DNA of 64,000 bases from an uncultured Pseudomonadota bacterium. GTDB lineage: Bacteria > Pseudomonadota > Gammaproteobacteria > Burkholderiales > Rhodocyclaceae. The DNA lies in NCBI GenBank assembly GCA_946479855.1, contig CAMLHL010000002.1, positions 1-64,000 of the forward strand, given 5' to 3'. Below, piece after piece: positions 42,707 through 52,007 of this stretch. The position numbers were made by a program, and so were the translations under genes. Position 1 is the stretch's first letter. Each line of letters begins with the position of its first letter. The notes beneath the pieces were generated by a model that did not search any database, had not been told where the DNA came from, and saw nothing but the letters and a program-made list of their open reading frames with translations.

Positions 42707-43713
42707 AGAGTTGCCACCAGGCGGGTCAGGCCGTTGAAATTGAGAAAATGCCCCTGCCGCCACGCGGCCAGCGCGGCGGCTGAATAAGGATTGTGCGGCG
42801 CCAGGTTGACCAGCACCGTGCCGGCCATCAGCGCCAGCGCGGCGATCATCAGGCGCGGCGTCGCCGGCAGGGCGATCGCCAGCGCCAGGATGGCCGTGCC
42901 GACGGTCAGCCCCAGCCGGACGCCCGGCGTCAGCCAGGCCAGGGCATCGGCCGGGCTGACCAGGATGGCGGCGGAGAGCGTGGCGACGGTCAGGCACAGG
43001 AGCAGGAACAGCGGCACGATCAGGTAGGCGGCGAGCAGCCGGGCGCAGAGCATGCGGACGATCAGGCCGACGGCGACGGTGTTGAAGGCGGTGATGCTGG
43101 CTTCGATCATGACGAAGCTTTCGGCGGCGAAAGGCATGGCGCCGGCCAGGCCGAACATGTGGCGCAGGTCGCCCGCCCCGAAAAGCAGGGTTTCCGGCGA
43201 GAGCGGCACGAGCAGCCAGAGGCCGAGCAGGGTTAGGCCGAGCTCGGCATGGGGCACCGGGGCGATCAGCCGGTGTTCGAGGGCGGCGATGCGGGCAAAG
43301 ACGCGCGGCCCGACCGCCTGCGCCCACAGCGCGCCGAGTAGTCCGCCGAGCGTATTGCAGGCCAGGTCGAGGTTGGATGGAACGCGCGACGGCAGCCAGG
43401 TTTGCAGGGTTTCCAGACCGAAGCTGACGCCGCCGGCCAGCAGCGTGGCCAGCACCGGGGCGCTGAAACGACCGGGAAGGCGGCTCAAGGCCAGGGTCAG
43501 AAAGAAGCCGAGCGGCAGGTAGACCGCCACATTGGCGGCCAGATCGAAAACGGTCCAGTAGCGTGGCCAGCCACCTTCGAGGAAAGCAATTGGCGAGACG
43601 CCGGTATCGCGCCAGCCGGAAAACGGATGCAGGCTGGCGTAGACGACCAGCCCGAGCCAGGCGAGCGCGAGGTAGCGGGCAAGCAGGATGGGGCCACGGC
43701 CGTGAGGGTGCAT
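42655..43713 (-). CDS. VanZ-like multi-spanning membrane protein
   Basis: A 352-residue membrane protein with about nine to ten hydrophobic segments. The N-terminal half matches VanZ-like proteins (ASLHPFSGWRD, DLAANVAVYLPLGFFLTL, FGLETLQTWLPSRVPSNLDLACNTLGGLLGA). The extra C-terminal half is also hydrophobic and not part of the classical VanZ domain. The function of such proteins in Gram-negative bacteria is unknown. The 52-bp overlap with the P-type ATPase gene suggests co-transcription. Confidence 0.83.
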   Translation of the reverse strand: MHPHGRGPILLARYLALAWLGLVVYASLHPFSGWRDTGVSPIAFLEGGWPRYWTVFDLAANVAVYLPLGFFLTLALSRLPGRFSAPVLATLLAGGVSFGLETLQTWLPSRVPSNLDLACNTLGGLLGALWAQAVGPRVFARIAALEHRLIAPVPHAELGLTLLGLWLLVPLSPETLLFGAGDLRHMFGLAGAMPFAAESFVMIEASITAFNTVAVGLIVRMLCARLLAAYLIVPLFLLLCLTVATLSAAILVSPADALAWLTPGVRLGLTVGTAILALAIALPATPRLMIAALALMAGTVLVNLAPHNPYSAAALAAWRQGHFLNFNGLTRLVATLWPFLTLPFLLLTTRRP

Positions 43714-43838
43714 GCCACCGATTTTAGGGACTATCCGCCGGATCGTCAGCCTTAAAGTTTGCCGGCAAGGCCGGCCGCTGCTGACGAAACGGCTCTCCGG
43801 CCGGGCGCCCGGCGGGGAAAGCCGTCGCCCGAAGCGCG

Positions 43839-45338
43839 TCAGCGACGGTGCGGCGGCTCCGTCGCGTGGTGGGTTTCGGCGGCAGCGCGATGGTGCAGGC
43901 GCTGATGGCGGTCTCCCGGCGGCGTCGGGCGGCCGACCCATTGCGGCAGCAGCGAACCGGCGACGAGACCGAAACCGCTGACGCCGAGGCCGATCAGTTG
44001 CGGCGGGACCAGGCTCTTGTCGCCGATCAGGGTTTCGACCAGCAGCCAGGAGACGATGCCGCCGAAAATCGAGGCCAGCGCCCCCTGCGTCGTCGCCCGG
44101 CGCCACAGGATGCCGCCGACCAGCGGCGCAAAGGCGCCGGCCAGCGTGATCTTGTAGGCGCTCTCGACCATCTTGAAGATCGACGCCTGGGAGTTCAGCG
44201 CGAAAATCAGGACCAGCAGCGCGAAGGTCAGAAGAACGGCGCGCATCAGCTTGAGGAACTGCCGGTCATTCATGTCCGGCTTGAAGCCGCGTAGGATGTT
44301 TTCCGAGAAAGTGACGGACGGGGCGAGCAGCGTCGCCGACGAGGTGCTCATGATGGCCGAAAGGACGGCCCCGTAGAAACAGATCTGGGCCAGCAGCGGG
44401 GTGTGTTGCGAGACGACGGTCGGGATGATTTTTTCAGCCTCGATGTCGAGCAGCCCGCCAATGCCGGCCGGGTCGATCAGGGTCGCCGCGTAGGCAATGA
44501 ACATCGGCACGAAGGTGAAGACAAAATACAGCGCGGCCCCGGCCACGGAGCCCCACAGTGCGATCCGTGCCGACTTGGCCGAAGTGACCCGCTGAAAAAC
44601 GTCCTGCTGCGGGATCGAACCGAACATCATGGTGACGCCGGAACCGATGAAGCTCAGCCACAGCCAGGGGTCGGCGTCGGGGAAGAACTTGAACTTGTTG
44701 GCCAGGACGGCATGGTCGATGACTGCACTGGCGCCGCCGTCGACCTTGCCGGCGACGATCATGGCAATGATCAGCAGGCCGCCGAGCATGACGATCATCT
44801 GCACGAAATCGAGCACGGCGACCGACAGCATGCCGCCGAACACCGTGTAGGTGAGGACCAGCACGGTGCCCAAGTACATGCCGGTCGTCTCGCTGACGGC
44901 GCCGTCGGAGACCACCGAGAAGAGCAGGCCAAGCGCCTTGGTCTGGGCGGCGACCCAGCCGAGGTAGGACACGACGATGCACAGCGTGGTCAGCACCTCG
45001 ACCGTGCGGTTGTAGCGCATCCGGTAGAAATCGCCGAGGGTGATGATGTTGAGCTTGTACAGGTAGCGCGAAAACAGCAGGCCGGCCAGGACCAGGCACA
45101 GGGAGGAGCCGAAGGGATCGGCGGCGACGCCGCGCAGCCCTTCCTTCAGAAAGGTCGACGAAATGCCGAAGATCGACTCGGCACCGAACCAGGTCGCAAA
45201 AACGGTCGCCATGACCACCGGAAAAGGCAGCGATCGCCCGGCGACGGCAAAATCCTTGGCGTTGTGCACCCGGGTCGCAGCAAAAAGGCCGATGCCGACT
45301 GAAACGAGCATATAGAGAGCAACGAACCACATCAACAT
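43839..45338 (-). CDS. Sodium/solute symporter (SSS family)
   Basis: A 499-residue membrane protein with 12-13 helices. It carries the LeuT-like SSS pattern: AGRSLPFPVVMATVFATWFGAES near residue 33, YRMRYNRTVEVL and GGMLSVAVLDFVQMIVMLGG (the family signature G-x2-AV-x2-D). The C-terminal tail is rich in His, Pro and Arg and probably lies in the cytoplasm. The solute is unknown. No sensor kinase domain is fused. It is 125 bp upstream of the VanZ-like gene in the same direction. Confidence 0.9.
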   Translation of the reverse strand: MLMWFVALYMLVSVGIGLFAATRVHNAKDFAVAGRSLPFPVVMATVFATWFGAESIFGISSTFLKEGLRGVAADPFGSSLCLVLAGLLFSRYLYKLNIITLGDFYRMRYNRTVEVLTTLCIVVSYLGWVAAQTKALGLLFSVVSDGAVSETTGMYLGTVLVLTYTVFGGMLSVAVLDFVQMIVMLGGLLIIAMIVAGKVDGGASAVIDHAVLANKFKFFPDADPWLWLSFIGSGVTMMFGSIPQQDVFQRVTSAKSARIALWGSVAGAALYFVFTFVPMFIAYAATLIDPAGIGGLLDIEAEKIIPTVVSQHTPLLAQICFYGAVLSAIMSTSSATLLAPSVTFSENILRGFKPDMNDRQFLKLMRAVLLTFALLVLIFALNSQASIFKMVESAYKITLAGAFAPLVGGILWRRATTQGALASIFGGIVSWLLVETLIGDKSLVPPQLIGLGVSGFGLVAGSLLPQWVGRPTPPGDRHQRLHHRAAAETHHATEPPHRR

Positions 45339-45405
45339 GACGTCCAGACTCGGGCAAGGGATTGAAAACGCGGGGATTATACGATCTTGACGGGAGGCCG
45401 GTGCA

Positions 45406-46059
45406 TCAGAACGGCGGCGCCGCGTGAAATCGCATGAAGCTCGCGGTCGACGGGTGAAAAAGGCTCAAATCCATGGCATGCAGGAGCAGCCGTTCTGCCC
45501 GCCCGCAGGCCTCGCCACCATAAAGGTCGTCGCCGAGGATGGGGTGGCCGAGCGCGGCCATGTGCACCCGCAACTGGTGCGAGCGGCCGGTGACCGGCTC
45601 CAGCTCGACCCGCGTCGTGTTGGCGACGGGATCGCGGGCGCTGACCCGGAAGCGGGTCAGCGACGGCTTGCCAATCTCGAAATCAACCTTCTGGCGGGGG
45701 CGGTTCGGCCAGTCGCAGATCAAGGGCAGCGCAACCTCCCCGCTGTCTTCGGCAAGCTGGCCGGCGAGCACCGCGACATAACGCTTGTCCACCTGGCGTT
45801 CGCGAAACAGCCGGGAAAGCTCGCGGTGCATGGCCTCCCCCCGGGCCAAAAGGAGCAGGCCGGAGGTGCTCATGTCCAGACGGTGCACGGCCAGCGCCTC
45901 GGGGTACGCCGCCTGAACGCGCGCCACCAGGCAGTCTGCCTTGTCGGCGCCGCGTCCGGGCACCGAGAGCAGGCCGGCCGGTTTGTCGACAACGAGCAGA
46001 TGGTCGTCGACGTGGACGATCGCCAGGCCGGTATCGGGGGGCGGTGAATAGGTGCTCAA
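45406..46059 (-). CDS. RluA-family RNA pseudouridine synthase
   Basis: A 217-residue catalytic domain without an S4 domain: HVDDHLLVVDKPAGLLSVPG, then the active-site block AVHRLDMSTSGLLLLAR (catalytic Asp), and the C-terminal TGRSHQLRVHMAALGHPILGD. Size and motifs resemble RluA itself (23S rRNA U746 and tRNA U32), although other single-domain enzymes fit. The most likely start is TTG at 46059, which overlaps the stop of the small upstream gene as TTGA; no ATG exists at the right place. This places it downstream of the SOS-type box at 46.3 kb. Confidence 0.88.
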   Translation of the reverse strand: MSTYSPPPDTGLAIVHVDDHLLVVDKPAGLLSVPGRGADKADCLVARVQAAYPEALAVHRLDMSTSGLLLLARGEAMHRELSRLFRERQVDKRYVAVLAGQLAEDSGEVALPLICDWPNRPRQKVDFEIGKPSLTRFRVSARDPVANTTRVELEPVTGRSHQLRVHMAALGHPILGDDLYGGEACGRAERLLLHAMDLSLFHPSTASFMRFHAAPPF

Positions 46060-46292
46060 AACGGTGTGACCCGGAGGCTGCAGCGGCTGTCCCGGAAGGC
46101 CGTCTTTTCCCGCAACCAGCCGCTGCCCGGCGAACTTTGTGCGCAGACGCGGTCGTTGCCCGTCTGGCTGGCCCACCAGTACCAGGGGGCCGGTCTGGCC
46201 AGCGCGCTGCCGGCCATCAGGCACAGCACGGCCGCCGACCAGATACGGAGCGGCCTTGTTTTGAATGAAGAATTTTCTTGCCAAGTGATCAT
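46056..46292 (-). CDS. Small exported protein, SOS-box upstream
   Basis: A 78-residue protein with a signal-like segment (IWSAAVLCLMAGSALA) after a polar start, then a short mature part: RPAPWYWWASQTGNDRVCAQ...FRDSRC. Two cysteines could form one disulfide. The Trp-rich block resembles short hypothetical proteins I associate with betaproteobacteria, without a known role. The ATG at 46292 lies 9 bp downstream of a 20-bp LexA-type palindrome. Its stop overlaps the TTG start of the pseudouridine synthase gene, so the two are expected to be co-expressed. Confidence 0.65.
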   Translation of the reverse strand: MITWQENSSFKTRPLRIWSAAVLCLMAGSALARPAPWYWWASQTGNDRVCAQSSPGSGWLREKTAFRDSRCSLRVTPF

Positions 46293-46300
46293 GGTAAATG

Positions 46301-46320
46301 TACTGTGTTTATACACAGTA
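46301..46320. promoter_or_regulatory. LexA/SOS box between small exported-protein gene and recA
   Basis: TACTGTGTTTATACACAGTA has perfect 8-bp arms TACTGTGT/ACACAGTA and matches the CTGT-N8-ACAG rule of proteobacterial LexA sites. It is 9 bp from the ATG of the small minus-strand gene and 174 bp from the recA ATG. It is therefore placed to block the minus-strand promoter directly, and recA only if that promoter lies far upstream. Confidence 0.85.
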
Positions 46321-46494
46321 TTTCAGTGAATGCACGGAGGGCGGGGAAATATACCTTGTTCTCCTCAATGAATCGCTGATATCGATACTTGCTGATTGCA
46401 TATCGTTGCCAATTGGATAACCGATCAGGCGCAGCAATTTCTATTCCATCTTTGGCCCCTGTGCCATAATCCGCTCAAATTTTCGAGGTACCTC

Positions 46495-47523
46495 ATGGAC
46501 GACAACAAGGCAAAGGCACTCGCCGCTGCTCTGCAGCAGATCGAAAAGCAATTCGGCAAAGGCTCCATCATGAAGATGGGCGATGCCGAGATCGACGAAG
46601 GCATTCAGGTGGTGTCTACCGGTTCGCTCGGTCTGGACATCGCCTTGGGCGTCGGCGGTTTGCCGCGTGGCCGCGTCGTCGAAATCTACGGCCCGGAATC
46701 CTCCGGCAAGACCACGCTCTGTTTGCAGGTCGTTGCCGAAATGCAGAAACTCGGCGGCACGGCCGCCTTCATCGATGCCGAACACGCCCTTGACCCCCAA
46801 TATGCCCAGAAACTCGGCGTCAATGTCGGCGACCTGCTGATCTCGCAGCCGGACACCGGCGAACAGGCCCTCGAGATCGCCGACATGCTGGTCCGTTCCG
46901 GCTCGGTCGACATCATCATCGTCGACTCGGTTGCCGCCCTCACCCCGCGCGCCGAAATCGAAGGCGAAATGGGCGACCAGATGGTTGGCCTGCATGCCCG
47001 CCTGATGAGCCAGGCCCTGCGCAAACTGACCGCCAATATCAAGAAAACCAATACGCTGGTCATCTTCATCAACCAGATCCGGATGAAGATTGGCGTCATG
47101 TTCGGCTCGCCGGAAACCACCACCGGCGGCAACGCGCTGAAGTTCTATGCTTCCGTCCGTCTCGACATCCGCCGTATCGGCGCGATCAAGAAAGGCGACG
47201 AAGTCATCGGCAGCGAAACCAAGGTCAAGGTCGTCAAGAACAAGGTCGCCCCGCCCTTCCGCGAAGCGATTTTCGACATCCTTTACGGCGAGGGCATTTC
47301 CCGCCAGGGCGAAATCGTCGAAATGGGCGTCGCCCACAAGCTGGTCGACAAGTCCGGCGCCTGGTACGCCTACAAGGGCGAAAAGATCGGCCAGGGCAAG
47401 GACAACGCCCGTGAATTCCTCAAGGCGCATCCGGAGATCGCCCAGGAAATCGAGGCCGGCATCCGCGAGGCAGCCAGCACCAATGTCATCAAGCCGGTCA
47501 AGGCGGTCAAGCCGGATGCCTGA
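46495..47523 (+). CDS. recA: Recombinase RecA
   Basis: A 342-residue RecA. Walker [10 protein letters not shown] (about 66-74), MAW motif block, loop L2 [20 protein letters not shown] and the short C-terminal acidic/Lys-rich tail are all present. It forms filaments on single-stranded DNA for repair and triggers LexA self-cleavage. GAGG lies 7 nt before the ATG. A possible -10 CATAAT is at 46466-46471, and the SOS box lies farther upstream at 46.3 kb. The last 8 bp overlap recX. Confidence 0.98.
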   Translation: MDDNKAKALAAALQQIEKQFGKGSIMKMGDAEIDEGIQVVSTGSLGLDIALGVGGLPRGRVVEIYGPESSGKTTLCLQVVAEMQKLGGTAAFIDAEHALDPQYAQKLGVNVGDLLISQPDTGEQALEIADMLVRSGSVDIIIVDSVAALTPRAEIEGEMGDQMVGLHARLMSQALRKLTANIKKTNTLVIFINQIRMKIGVMFGSPETTTGGNALKFYASVRLDIRRIGAIKKGDEVIGSETKVKVVKNKVAPPFREAIFDILYGEGISRQGEIVEMGVAHKLVDKSGAWYAYKGEKIGQGKDNAREFLKAHPEIAQEIEAGIREAASTNVIKPVKAVKPDA

Positions 47524-47947
47524 TCTGCGCGTCCGCGCCCTGCAACTCCTGACCCGGCGTGACTACAGCCGGGCGGAGTTGAAGAGCAAGCTTGCCGCCC
47601 ATGCCGAATCGGAAGAAGAACTCGACCACGTGATCGCCACCCTGCAAAGCGAACGCCTGCTCTCCGACCAGCGCTACGCCGCCCAGCGCGTCGTGGCGCG
47701 CGGCGGCCGTTACGGCAATGCCCGGCTGCAGCAGGAGTTGCGGCAAAAGGGCGTCGACGATGACGACATTGCCACGGCCCTGCCCGAAGCCGGTGACGAG
47801 ACCGAGCGTTGCCGGGCGATCTGGGCGAAAAAATTCGGCCAGCTGCCGGCCTCGCCCGAAGAACGTGCCAAACAGATGCGTTTCCTGCAATATCGCGGCT
47901 TTTCCGGCGATGCCATTCGTCGGGTCATGCGCGGAGCCGATCAATGA
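47516..47947 (+). CDS. recX: RecA modulator RecX
   Basis: A 143-residue all-helical regulator that caps or blocks RecA filaments. Family blocks are [19 protein letters not shown] at residues 8-26, [28 protein letters not shown], and a C-terminal [17 protein letters not shown]. The ATG lies inside the recA end (8-bp overlap), the usual coupling for this pair. Its stop overlaps the lptB start as ATGA, which is less usual and joins the SOS genes to the lipopolysaccharide-export and sigma-54 genes. Confidence 0.95.
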   Translation: MPDLRVRALQLLTRRDYSRAELKSKLAAHAESEEELDHVIATLQSERLLSDQRYAAQRVVARGGRYGNARLQQELRQKGVDDDDIATALPEAGDETERCRAIWAKKFGQLPASPEERAKQMRFLQYRGFSGDAIRRVMRGADQ

Positions 47948-48678
47948 ACAGTCCAGTCGCCACGCTCTCGGCCCATAACCTGAAAAAGCGCTACAAGGCG
48001 CGGACGGTGGTCGAGGACGTTTCCTTCGAGGTCAAATCCGGCGAAGTTGTCGGCCTGCTCGGTCCGAACGGCGCTGGCAAGACGACCTGTTTCTACATGA
48101 TTGTCGGGCTGGTCGCGGCCGACGGCGGCGATGTCCATATCGACGACGAACGCCTGACCCACCTGCCGATGCACAGCCGCGCCCGTCTCGGCCTGTCCTA
48201 CCTGCCGCAGGAAGCCTCGGTTTTTCGCAAGCTCAACGTCGAAGAAAATATCCGCGCCGTCCTTGAACTGCTGAAATTACCCGAAGCGGAGCTGAATGAC
48301 CGTCTGGAAGGTCTGCTCAGCGAGCTGCATGTCGCCCATGTCCGCCACGTCAATGCCTCGGCCCTGTCCGGCGGCGAACGGCGGCGGGTCGAGATTGCCC
48401 GCGCCTTGGCCACCAACCCGCGCTTCATCCTGCTTGACGAACCGTTTGCCGGCGTCGATCCGATCGCCGTGCTGGAAATCCAGAAAATCATCCGTTTCCT
48501 CAAGGAGCGCGGCATCGGCGTGCTGATCACCGATCACAACGTACGCGAGACACTGGGTATCTGCGACCACGCTTACATCATCAATGCCGGCAATGTACTC
48601 GCTGCTGGACGGCCAGCCGAAATCGTGAATAATGAAAGCGTACGGAAGGTTTATCTCGGCGAGCATTTCAGGCTCTGA
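47944..48678 (+). CDS. lptB: Lipopolysaccharide export ATPase LptB
   Basis: A 244-residue ABC ATPase that powers LPS extraction by LptFG. Walker [11 protein letters not shown]-loop LPQEASVF (characteristic of LptB), signature [15 protein letters not shown], Walker [14 protein letters not shown] and H-loop [10 protein letters not shown] are visible. Its usual upstream partners lptC and lptA are not here; recX takes their place. Downstream is rpoN, the standard neighbour. Confidence 0.97.
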   Translation: MNSPVATLSAHNLKKRYKARTVVEDVSFEVKSGEVVGLLGPNGAGKTTCFYMIVGLVAADGGDVHIDDERLTHLPMHSRARLGLSYLPQEASVFRKLNVEENIRAVLELLKLPEAELNDRLEGLLSELHVAHVRHVNASALSGGERRRVEIARALATNPRFILLDEPFAGVDPIAVLEIQKIIRFLKERGIGVLITDHNVRETLGICDHAYIINAGNVLAAGRPAEIVNNESVRKVYLGEHFRL

Positions 48679-48704
48679 CCGACTGACCTATCCGATCCCG
48701 ACCG

Positions 48705-50174
48705 ATGAAGCCTGCCCTCCAGCTAAAACTATCCCAGCACCTGGCGCTGACCCCTCAGCTCCAGCAGTCGATCAAGCTTCTCCAGTTGTCGACGGTCGAG
48801 ATGCAGCAGGAAATCGAGCGCTACCTGCTGGAAAACCCGATGCTTGAACGCGAGGACGAGCACGGCGGCGAAAATTTTTCGGCGGCACAGCAGTTCGATG
48901 CCCCGCAATCTTCCGAAGGCGAGCGCGAGCAGCGCGCCGAGCGGGAGGAACGGGACGCCCGCGATGACCGTGAGCAGGACGTGCCGTCGGCGCCGGCGGA
49001 GGTCGATGACGACCGCTGGGCTTCCGATGCCGGCACCTTTACCGGCGCCGGCCGCGACGAGGACGACGACAGCGACGCTCACGACGTCCACGCCGCCAAT
49101 GTCAGTCTACGCGATCACCTCGGCTGGCAACTGGGCATGACCCAGGTTTCGGAACGCGACCGCAGCCTGGTGCGCTTCCTGATCGAGGCGCTCGACGACG
49201 ACGGCTATCTGTCGGCGCCGCTGGTCGAGCTATGGGAAACCCTGCCGCCGGAATACGAGATTGAAATCGAAGAACTGGAAATCGCCCTGCGCCATATCCA
49301 GAATTTTGACCCGATCGGTATCGGTGCCCGCAACCTGCAGGAATGTCTGAGCCTGCAACTGAAAGTGCTGCCGGCCAGTCCCGAGCGGACGCTGGCGCTG
49401 ACCATCGTCGGAAAACACCTCGATCTGCTCGCCGCCCGTGATTTTGCCAAGATCCGTCGCCTGACCGGCTGCGATGACGAAGCGCTGAAAGCCGCGCATA
49501 CCCTGATCACCAGCCTCAATCCGCGGCCAGGTGCCGGCTATGCGCAAATCGAGGCGCGTTACATAACGCCGGACGTCATCGTCAAAAAACTGAAGGGCAA
49601 GTGGACGGCCTACATCAATCCGGATGCCTACCCGCGCTTGAGGATCAATCGCCTGTACGCTGAAATCCTTGCCAAGCAGCGGCGCGGTAACGGCAATCTG
49701 TCCACTCAGCTGCAGGAAGCGCGCTGGCTGATCAAGAACGTTCAGCAGCGTTTCGAGACCATTCATCGTGTGACGCAGGCCATTGTCGACCGTCAGCGCC
49801 AGTTCTTCGAACACGGCGAAGTCGCCATGCGCCCGCTGGTCCTGCGCGAGATCGCCGATATTCTCGGCCTGCACGAGTCGACCGTATCGCGGGTAACCAG
49901 CCAGAAATACATGGCGACACCGCGCGGTATTTTCGAACTGAAATACTTCTTTGGCAGCCACGTTGCCACCGATACCGGTGGGGCGTGTTCTGCCACGGCC
50001 ATCCGCGCCCTGATCAAGCAATTGATTGCAGCCGAGGATGGCAAGAAGCCCTTGTCGGATAGTCAATTATCCGAAATACTAGGCCAGCAGGGAATCGTAG
50101 TTGCCCGACGGACGGTTGCCAAATACCGCGAGTCGCTCAACATCCCGCCGGTCAATTTACGCAAGACCCTGTAG
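48705..50174 (+). CDS. rpoN: RNA polymerase sigma-54 factor
   Basis: A 489-residue sigma-54. Region I (LSQHLALTPQLQQSIKLLQLS, residues 9-29) binds activators, an acidic region II follows (about 50-125, rich in Asp/Glu/Arg), then the core-binding domain. The C-terminal HTH and RpoN box ARRTVAKYRE near residue 465 contact the -12 and -24 promoter elements. The length is slightly above the E. coli protein because of a longer acidic region. It is followed by hpf, ptsN and hprK, the widespread nitrogen-PTS arrangement. Confidence 0.98.
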   Translation: MKPALQLKLSQHLALTPQLQQSIKLLQLSTVEMQQEIERYLLENPMLEREDEHGGENFSAAQQFDAPQSSEGEREQRAEREERDARDDREQDVPSAPAEVDDDRWASDAGTFTGAGRDEDDDSDAHDVHAANVSLRDHLGWQLGMTQVSERDRSLVRFLIEALDDDGYLSAPLVELWETLPPEYEIEIEELEIALRHIQNFDPIGIGARNLQECLSLQLKVLPASPERTLALTIVGKHLDLLAARDFAKIRRLTGCDDEALKAAHTLITSLNPRPGAGYAQIEARYITPDVIVKKLKGKWTAYINPDAYPRLRINRLYAEILAKQRRGNGNLSTQLQEARWLIKNVQQRFETIHRVTQAIVDRQRQFFEHGEVAMRPLVLREIADILGLHESTVSRVTSQKYMATPRGIFELKYFFGSHVATDTGGACSATAIRALIKQLIAAEDGKKPLSDSQLSEILGQQGIVVARRTVAKYRESLNIPPVNLRKTL

Positions 50175-50188
50175 AGAGAGGAGAAAAA

Positions 50189-50512
50189 ATGAATCTGCAG
50201 ATCAGTGGTCACCACATCGAAGTTACGCCGGCGCTGAATGAGTACGTCGAAAACAAGCTGGACCCGGTGCTCCGTCATTTCGAAAAGGTAACCGGTGTCA
50301 GTGTGGTTCTGTCCGTCGAGAAATTGAAGCAGAAGGCGGAAGTGACTGTGCATGTGCCGGGCAAGGACATGCATGTCGAGGAATCCGGCGACGATCTTTA
50401 CGCCGCCATTGACGCCATGTTCGACAAGCTGGACCGCCAGGTTCAGAAATACAAGCAGAAACTCCAGGATCACCATCGCGGTGACAAGCCCGGACTGCAT
50501 GCCGCTGAATAA
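50189..50512 (+). CDS. hpf: Ribosome hibernation promoting factor (short form)
   Basis: A 107-residue protein of the short HPF/YfiA group: NLQISGHHIEVTPALNEYVENKLDPVLRHF at the start and DDLYAAIDAMFDKLDRQVQKYKQKL near the end. It binds the 30S subunit and promotes 100S ribosome dimers in stationary phase. GAGAGGAG precedes the ATG. A strong hairpin follows the stop, so its mRNA may end or be processed there before ptsN. Confidence 0.96.
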   Translation: MNLQISGHHIEVTPALNEYVENKLDPVLRHFEKVTGVSVVLSVEKLKQKAEVTVHVPGKDMHVEESGDDLYAAIDAMFDKLDRQVQKYKQKLQDHHRGDKPGLHAAE

Positions 50513-50521
50513 GCGCTGACC

Positions 50522-50546
50522 GGCCGCAGCTATCCAGGCTGCGGCC
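50522..50546 (+). terminator. GC-rich hairpin between hpf and ptsN
   Basis: GGCCGCAGC-TATCCAG-GCTGCGGCC is a perfect 9-bp stem with a 7-base loop, 9 bp after the hpf stop. Only a weak ATTGCAATTT follows, so partial termination or mRNA end protection is likelier than full termination. Confidence 0.6.
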
Positions 50547-50567
50547 ATTGCAATTTCCACCTCCCTT

Positions 50568-51014
50568 ATGAACCCCCTAACCAACCTTCTGTCTGCCGAA
50601 CAGGTATTGCTTGATCTTGATGCCAGCAGCAAAAAGCGGGTATTTGAACAAGCCGGCATGCTTTTCGAAGCCAGGCTCGGACTGGCACGGTCTACGATTT
50701 TCGACAGCCTGTTTGCCCGCGAGAAGCTGGGCTCCACCGGCCTGGGCCAGGGTGTTGCCATTCCCCATGGCCGCATCAAGGGGCTGAAGCAGGCAGCCGG
50801 CGCATTCATGCGTCTGGCCACGCCGGTACCATTTGATTCACCCGATGGCCGACCGGTCAATCTGCTATTTGTTCTGCTGGTGCCGGAACAGGCGACCGAA
50901 CAGCATTTGCAGATTCTGTCCGAACTGGCCCAACGTTTTGCCGAAAGGCCATTCCGGGAAAAACTCCTGGCCGCCACCGATCCGGCAGCCGTTGTCGAAC
51001 TCTTCCAGGCCTGA
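50568..51014 (+). CDS. ptsN: Nitrogen-PTS EIIA protein PtsN
   Basis: A 148-residue EIIA-Ntr domain. The phosphorylated His is His67 in VAIPHGRI, and LFVLLVPEQATEQHLQILSELAQRF is the typical C-terminal block. In proteobacteria it receives phosphate from NPr/EI-Ntr and regulates K+ transport, sigma-54 related processes and kinases. It follows rpoN-hpf and precedes hprK with 9 bp between stop and start. Confidence 0.97.
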   Translation: MNPLTNLLSAEQVLLDLDASSKKRVFEQAGMLFEARLGLARSTIFDSLFAREKLGSTGLGQGVAIPHGRIKGLKQAAGAFMRLATPVPFDSPDGRPVNLLFVLLVPEQATEQHLQILSELAQRFAERPFREKLLAATDPAAVVELFQA

Positions 51015-51023
51015 CCCACCGTC

Positions 51024-51959
51024 GTGCGCTATGTCAGCTTGGTGCAGCTTTACGAGGACAACCGCGAAAAGCTGCTGTTGAACTGGACCAGCAATCACCA
51101 AGCCGACCGGCGGATCGAGATCAAGGGCTCGAACAATTACGGCGCTGATCTCGTCGGCCACATCAATATCATCCACCCAGAGCGCCTGCAGGTCATGGGG
51201 CTGGCTGAATACGACTGGGCCATGCGCATCGCAGAGCGCCGCTTCGGGCAGATGTTTAGCGATCTTCTCGCGGCACAGCCACCGGCCGTCATCGTCGCCG
51301 ATGGCTTGGTCCCGCCTCCCCTGCTGACTGAAATCTGTACCCAGTCCGCAACCCCCCTGATCTATTCGCCCAAGCCGTGTTCGGCCGTGATCGACCTGCT
51401 GCGCATCTACCTGTCGGCCAGACTGGCCGATACCGTTAGCCTGCATGGCGTGTTCATGGACGTCCTTGGCATGGGGGTGCTGATCACCGGCGATTCTGGT
51501 GTTGGCAAGTCGGAACTGGCGCTCGAACTGATTTCCCGTGGCCATGGTCTGGTGGCCGATGATGTCGTGGAGATGGCCCGGATCGCGCCGACCACCATCG
51601 AAGGTCGTTGCCCGGGAATGCTGCGCGATTTTCTCGAAGTACGCGGCTTGGGCTTGCTGAATATCCGGACGATCTTTGGCGAAACAGCCTCCCGCCGGAA
51701 AATGAAGCTGAAGCTGATCGTGCATCTGCAAAAAACCTCTGCCGCCGCAGATGCCCCCCGCCTGCCGTTGGATGCCCAGACCCAGGAAGTGCTCGGCGTA
51801 CCGATCCGCAAGGTGGTCATCCCGGTGGCCGCCGGCCGTAACCTGGCGGTCTTGCTCGAGGCTGCCGTACGCAACACCATCCTGCAGTTGCGCGGCATCG
51901 ACAGCATGCAGGATTTCATGGATCGCCAGCAGCGCGTCATGCTTGACGATGACGCATGA
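51024..51959 (+). CDS. hprK: HPr kinase/phosphorylase
   Basis: A 311-residue bifunctional kinase/phosphorylase acting on Ser46 of HPr. P-loop GDSGVGKS lies near residue 155. The signature around DDVVEMARI, GRCPGMLRDFLEVRGLGLLNI, and the C-terminal VPIRKVVIPVAAGRNLAVLLE are all family hallmarks. The start is a GTG at 51024 without a clear Shine-Dalgarno site, probably relying on coupling to ptsN. hprK beside rpoN-ptsN is usual in betaproteobacteria that lack a full sugar PTS. Confidence 0.96.
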   Translation: MRYVSLVQLYEDNREKLLLNWTSNHQADRRIEIKGSNNYGADLVGHINIIHPERLQVMGLAEYDWAMRIAERRFGQMFSDLLAAQPPAVIVADGLVPPPLLTEICTQSATPLIYSPKPCSAVIDLLRIYLSARLADTVSLHGVFMDVLGMGVLITGDSGVGKSELALELISRGHGLVADDVVEMARIAPTTIEGRCPGMLRDFLEVRGLGLLNIRTIFGETASRRKMKLKLIVHLQKTSAAADAPRLPLDAQTQEVLGVPIRKVVIPVAAGRNLAVLLEAAVRNTILQLRGIDSMQDFMDRQQRVMLDDDA

Positions 51960-52007
51960 ATAGCTGATAGTGCCTTGGCCAATTCAACCTAACCAAGGGG
52001 ACATTCA

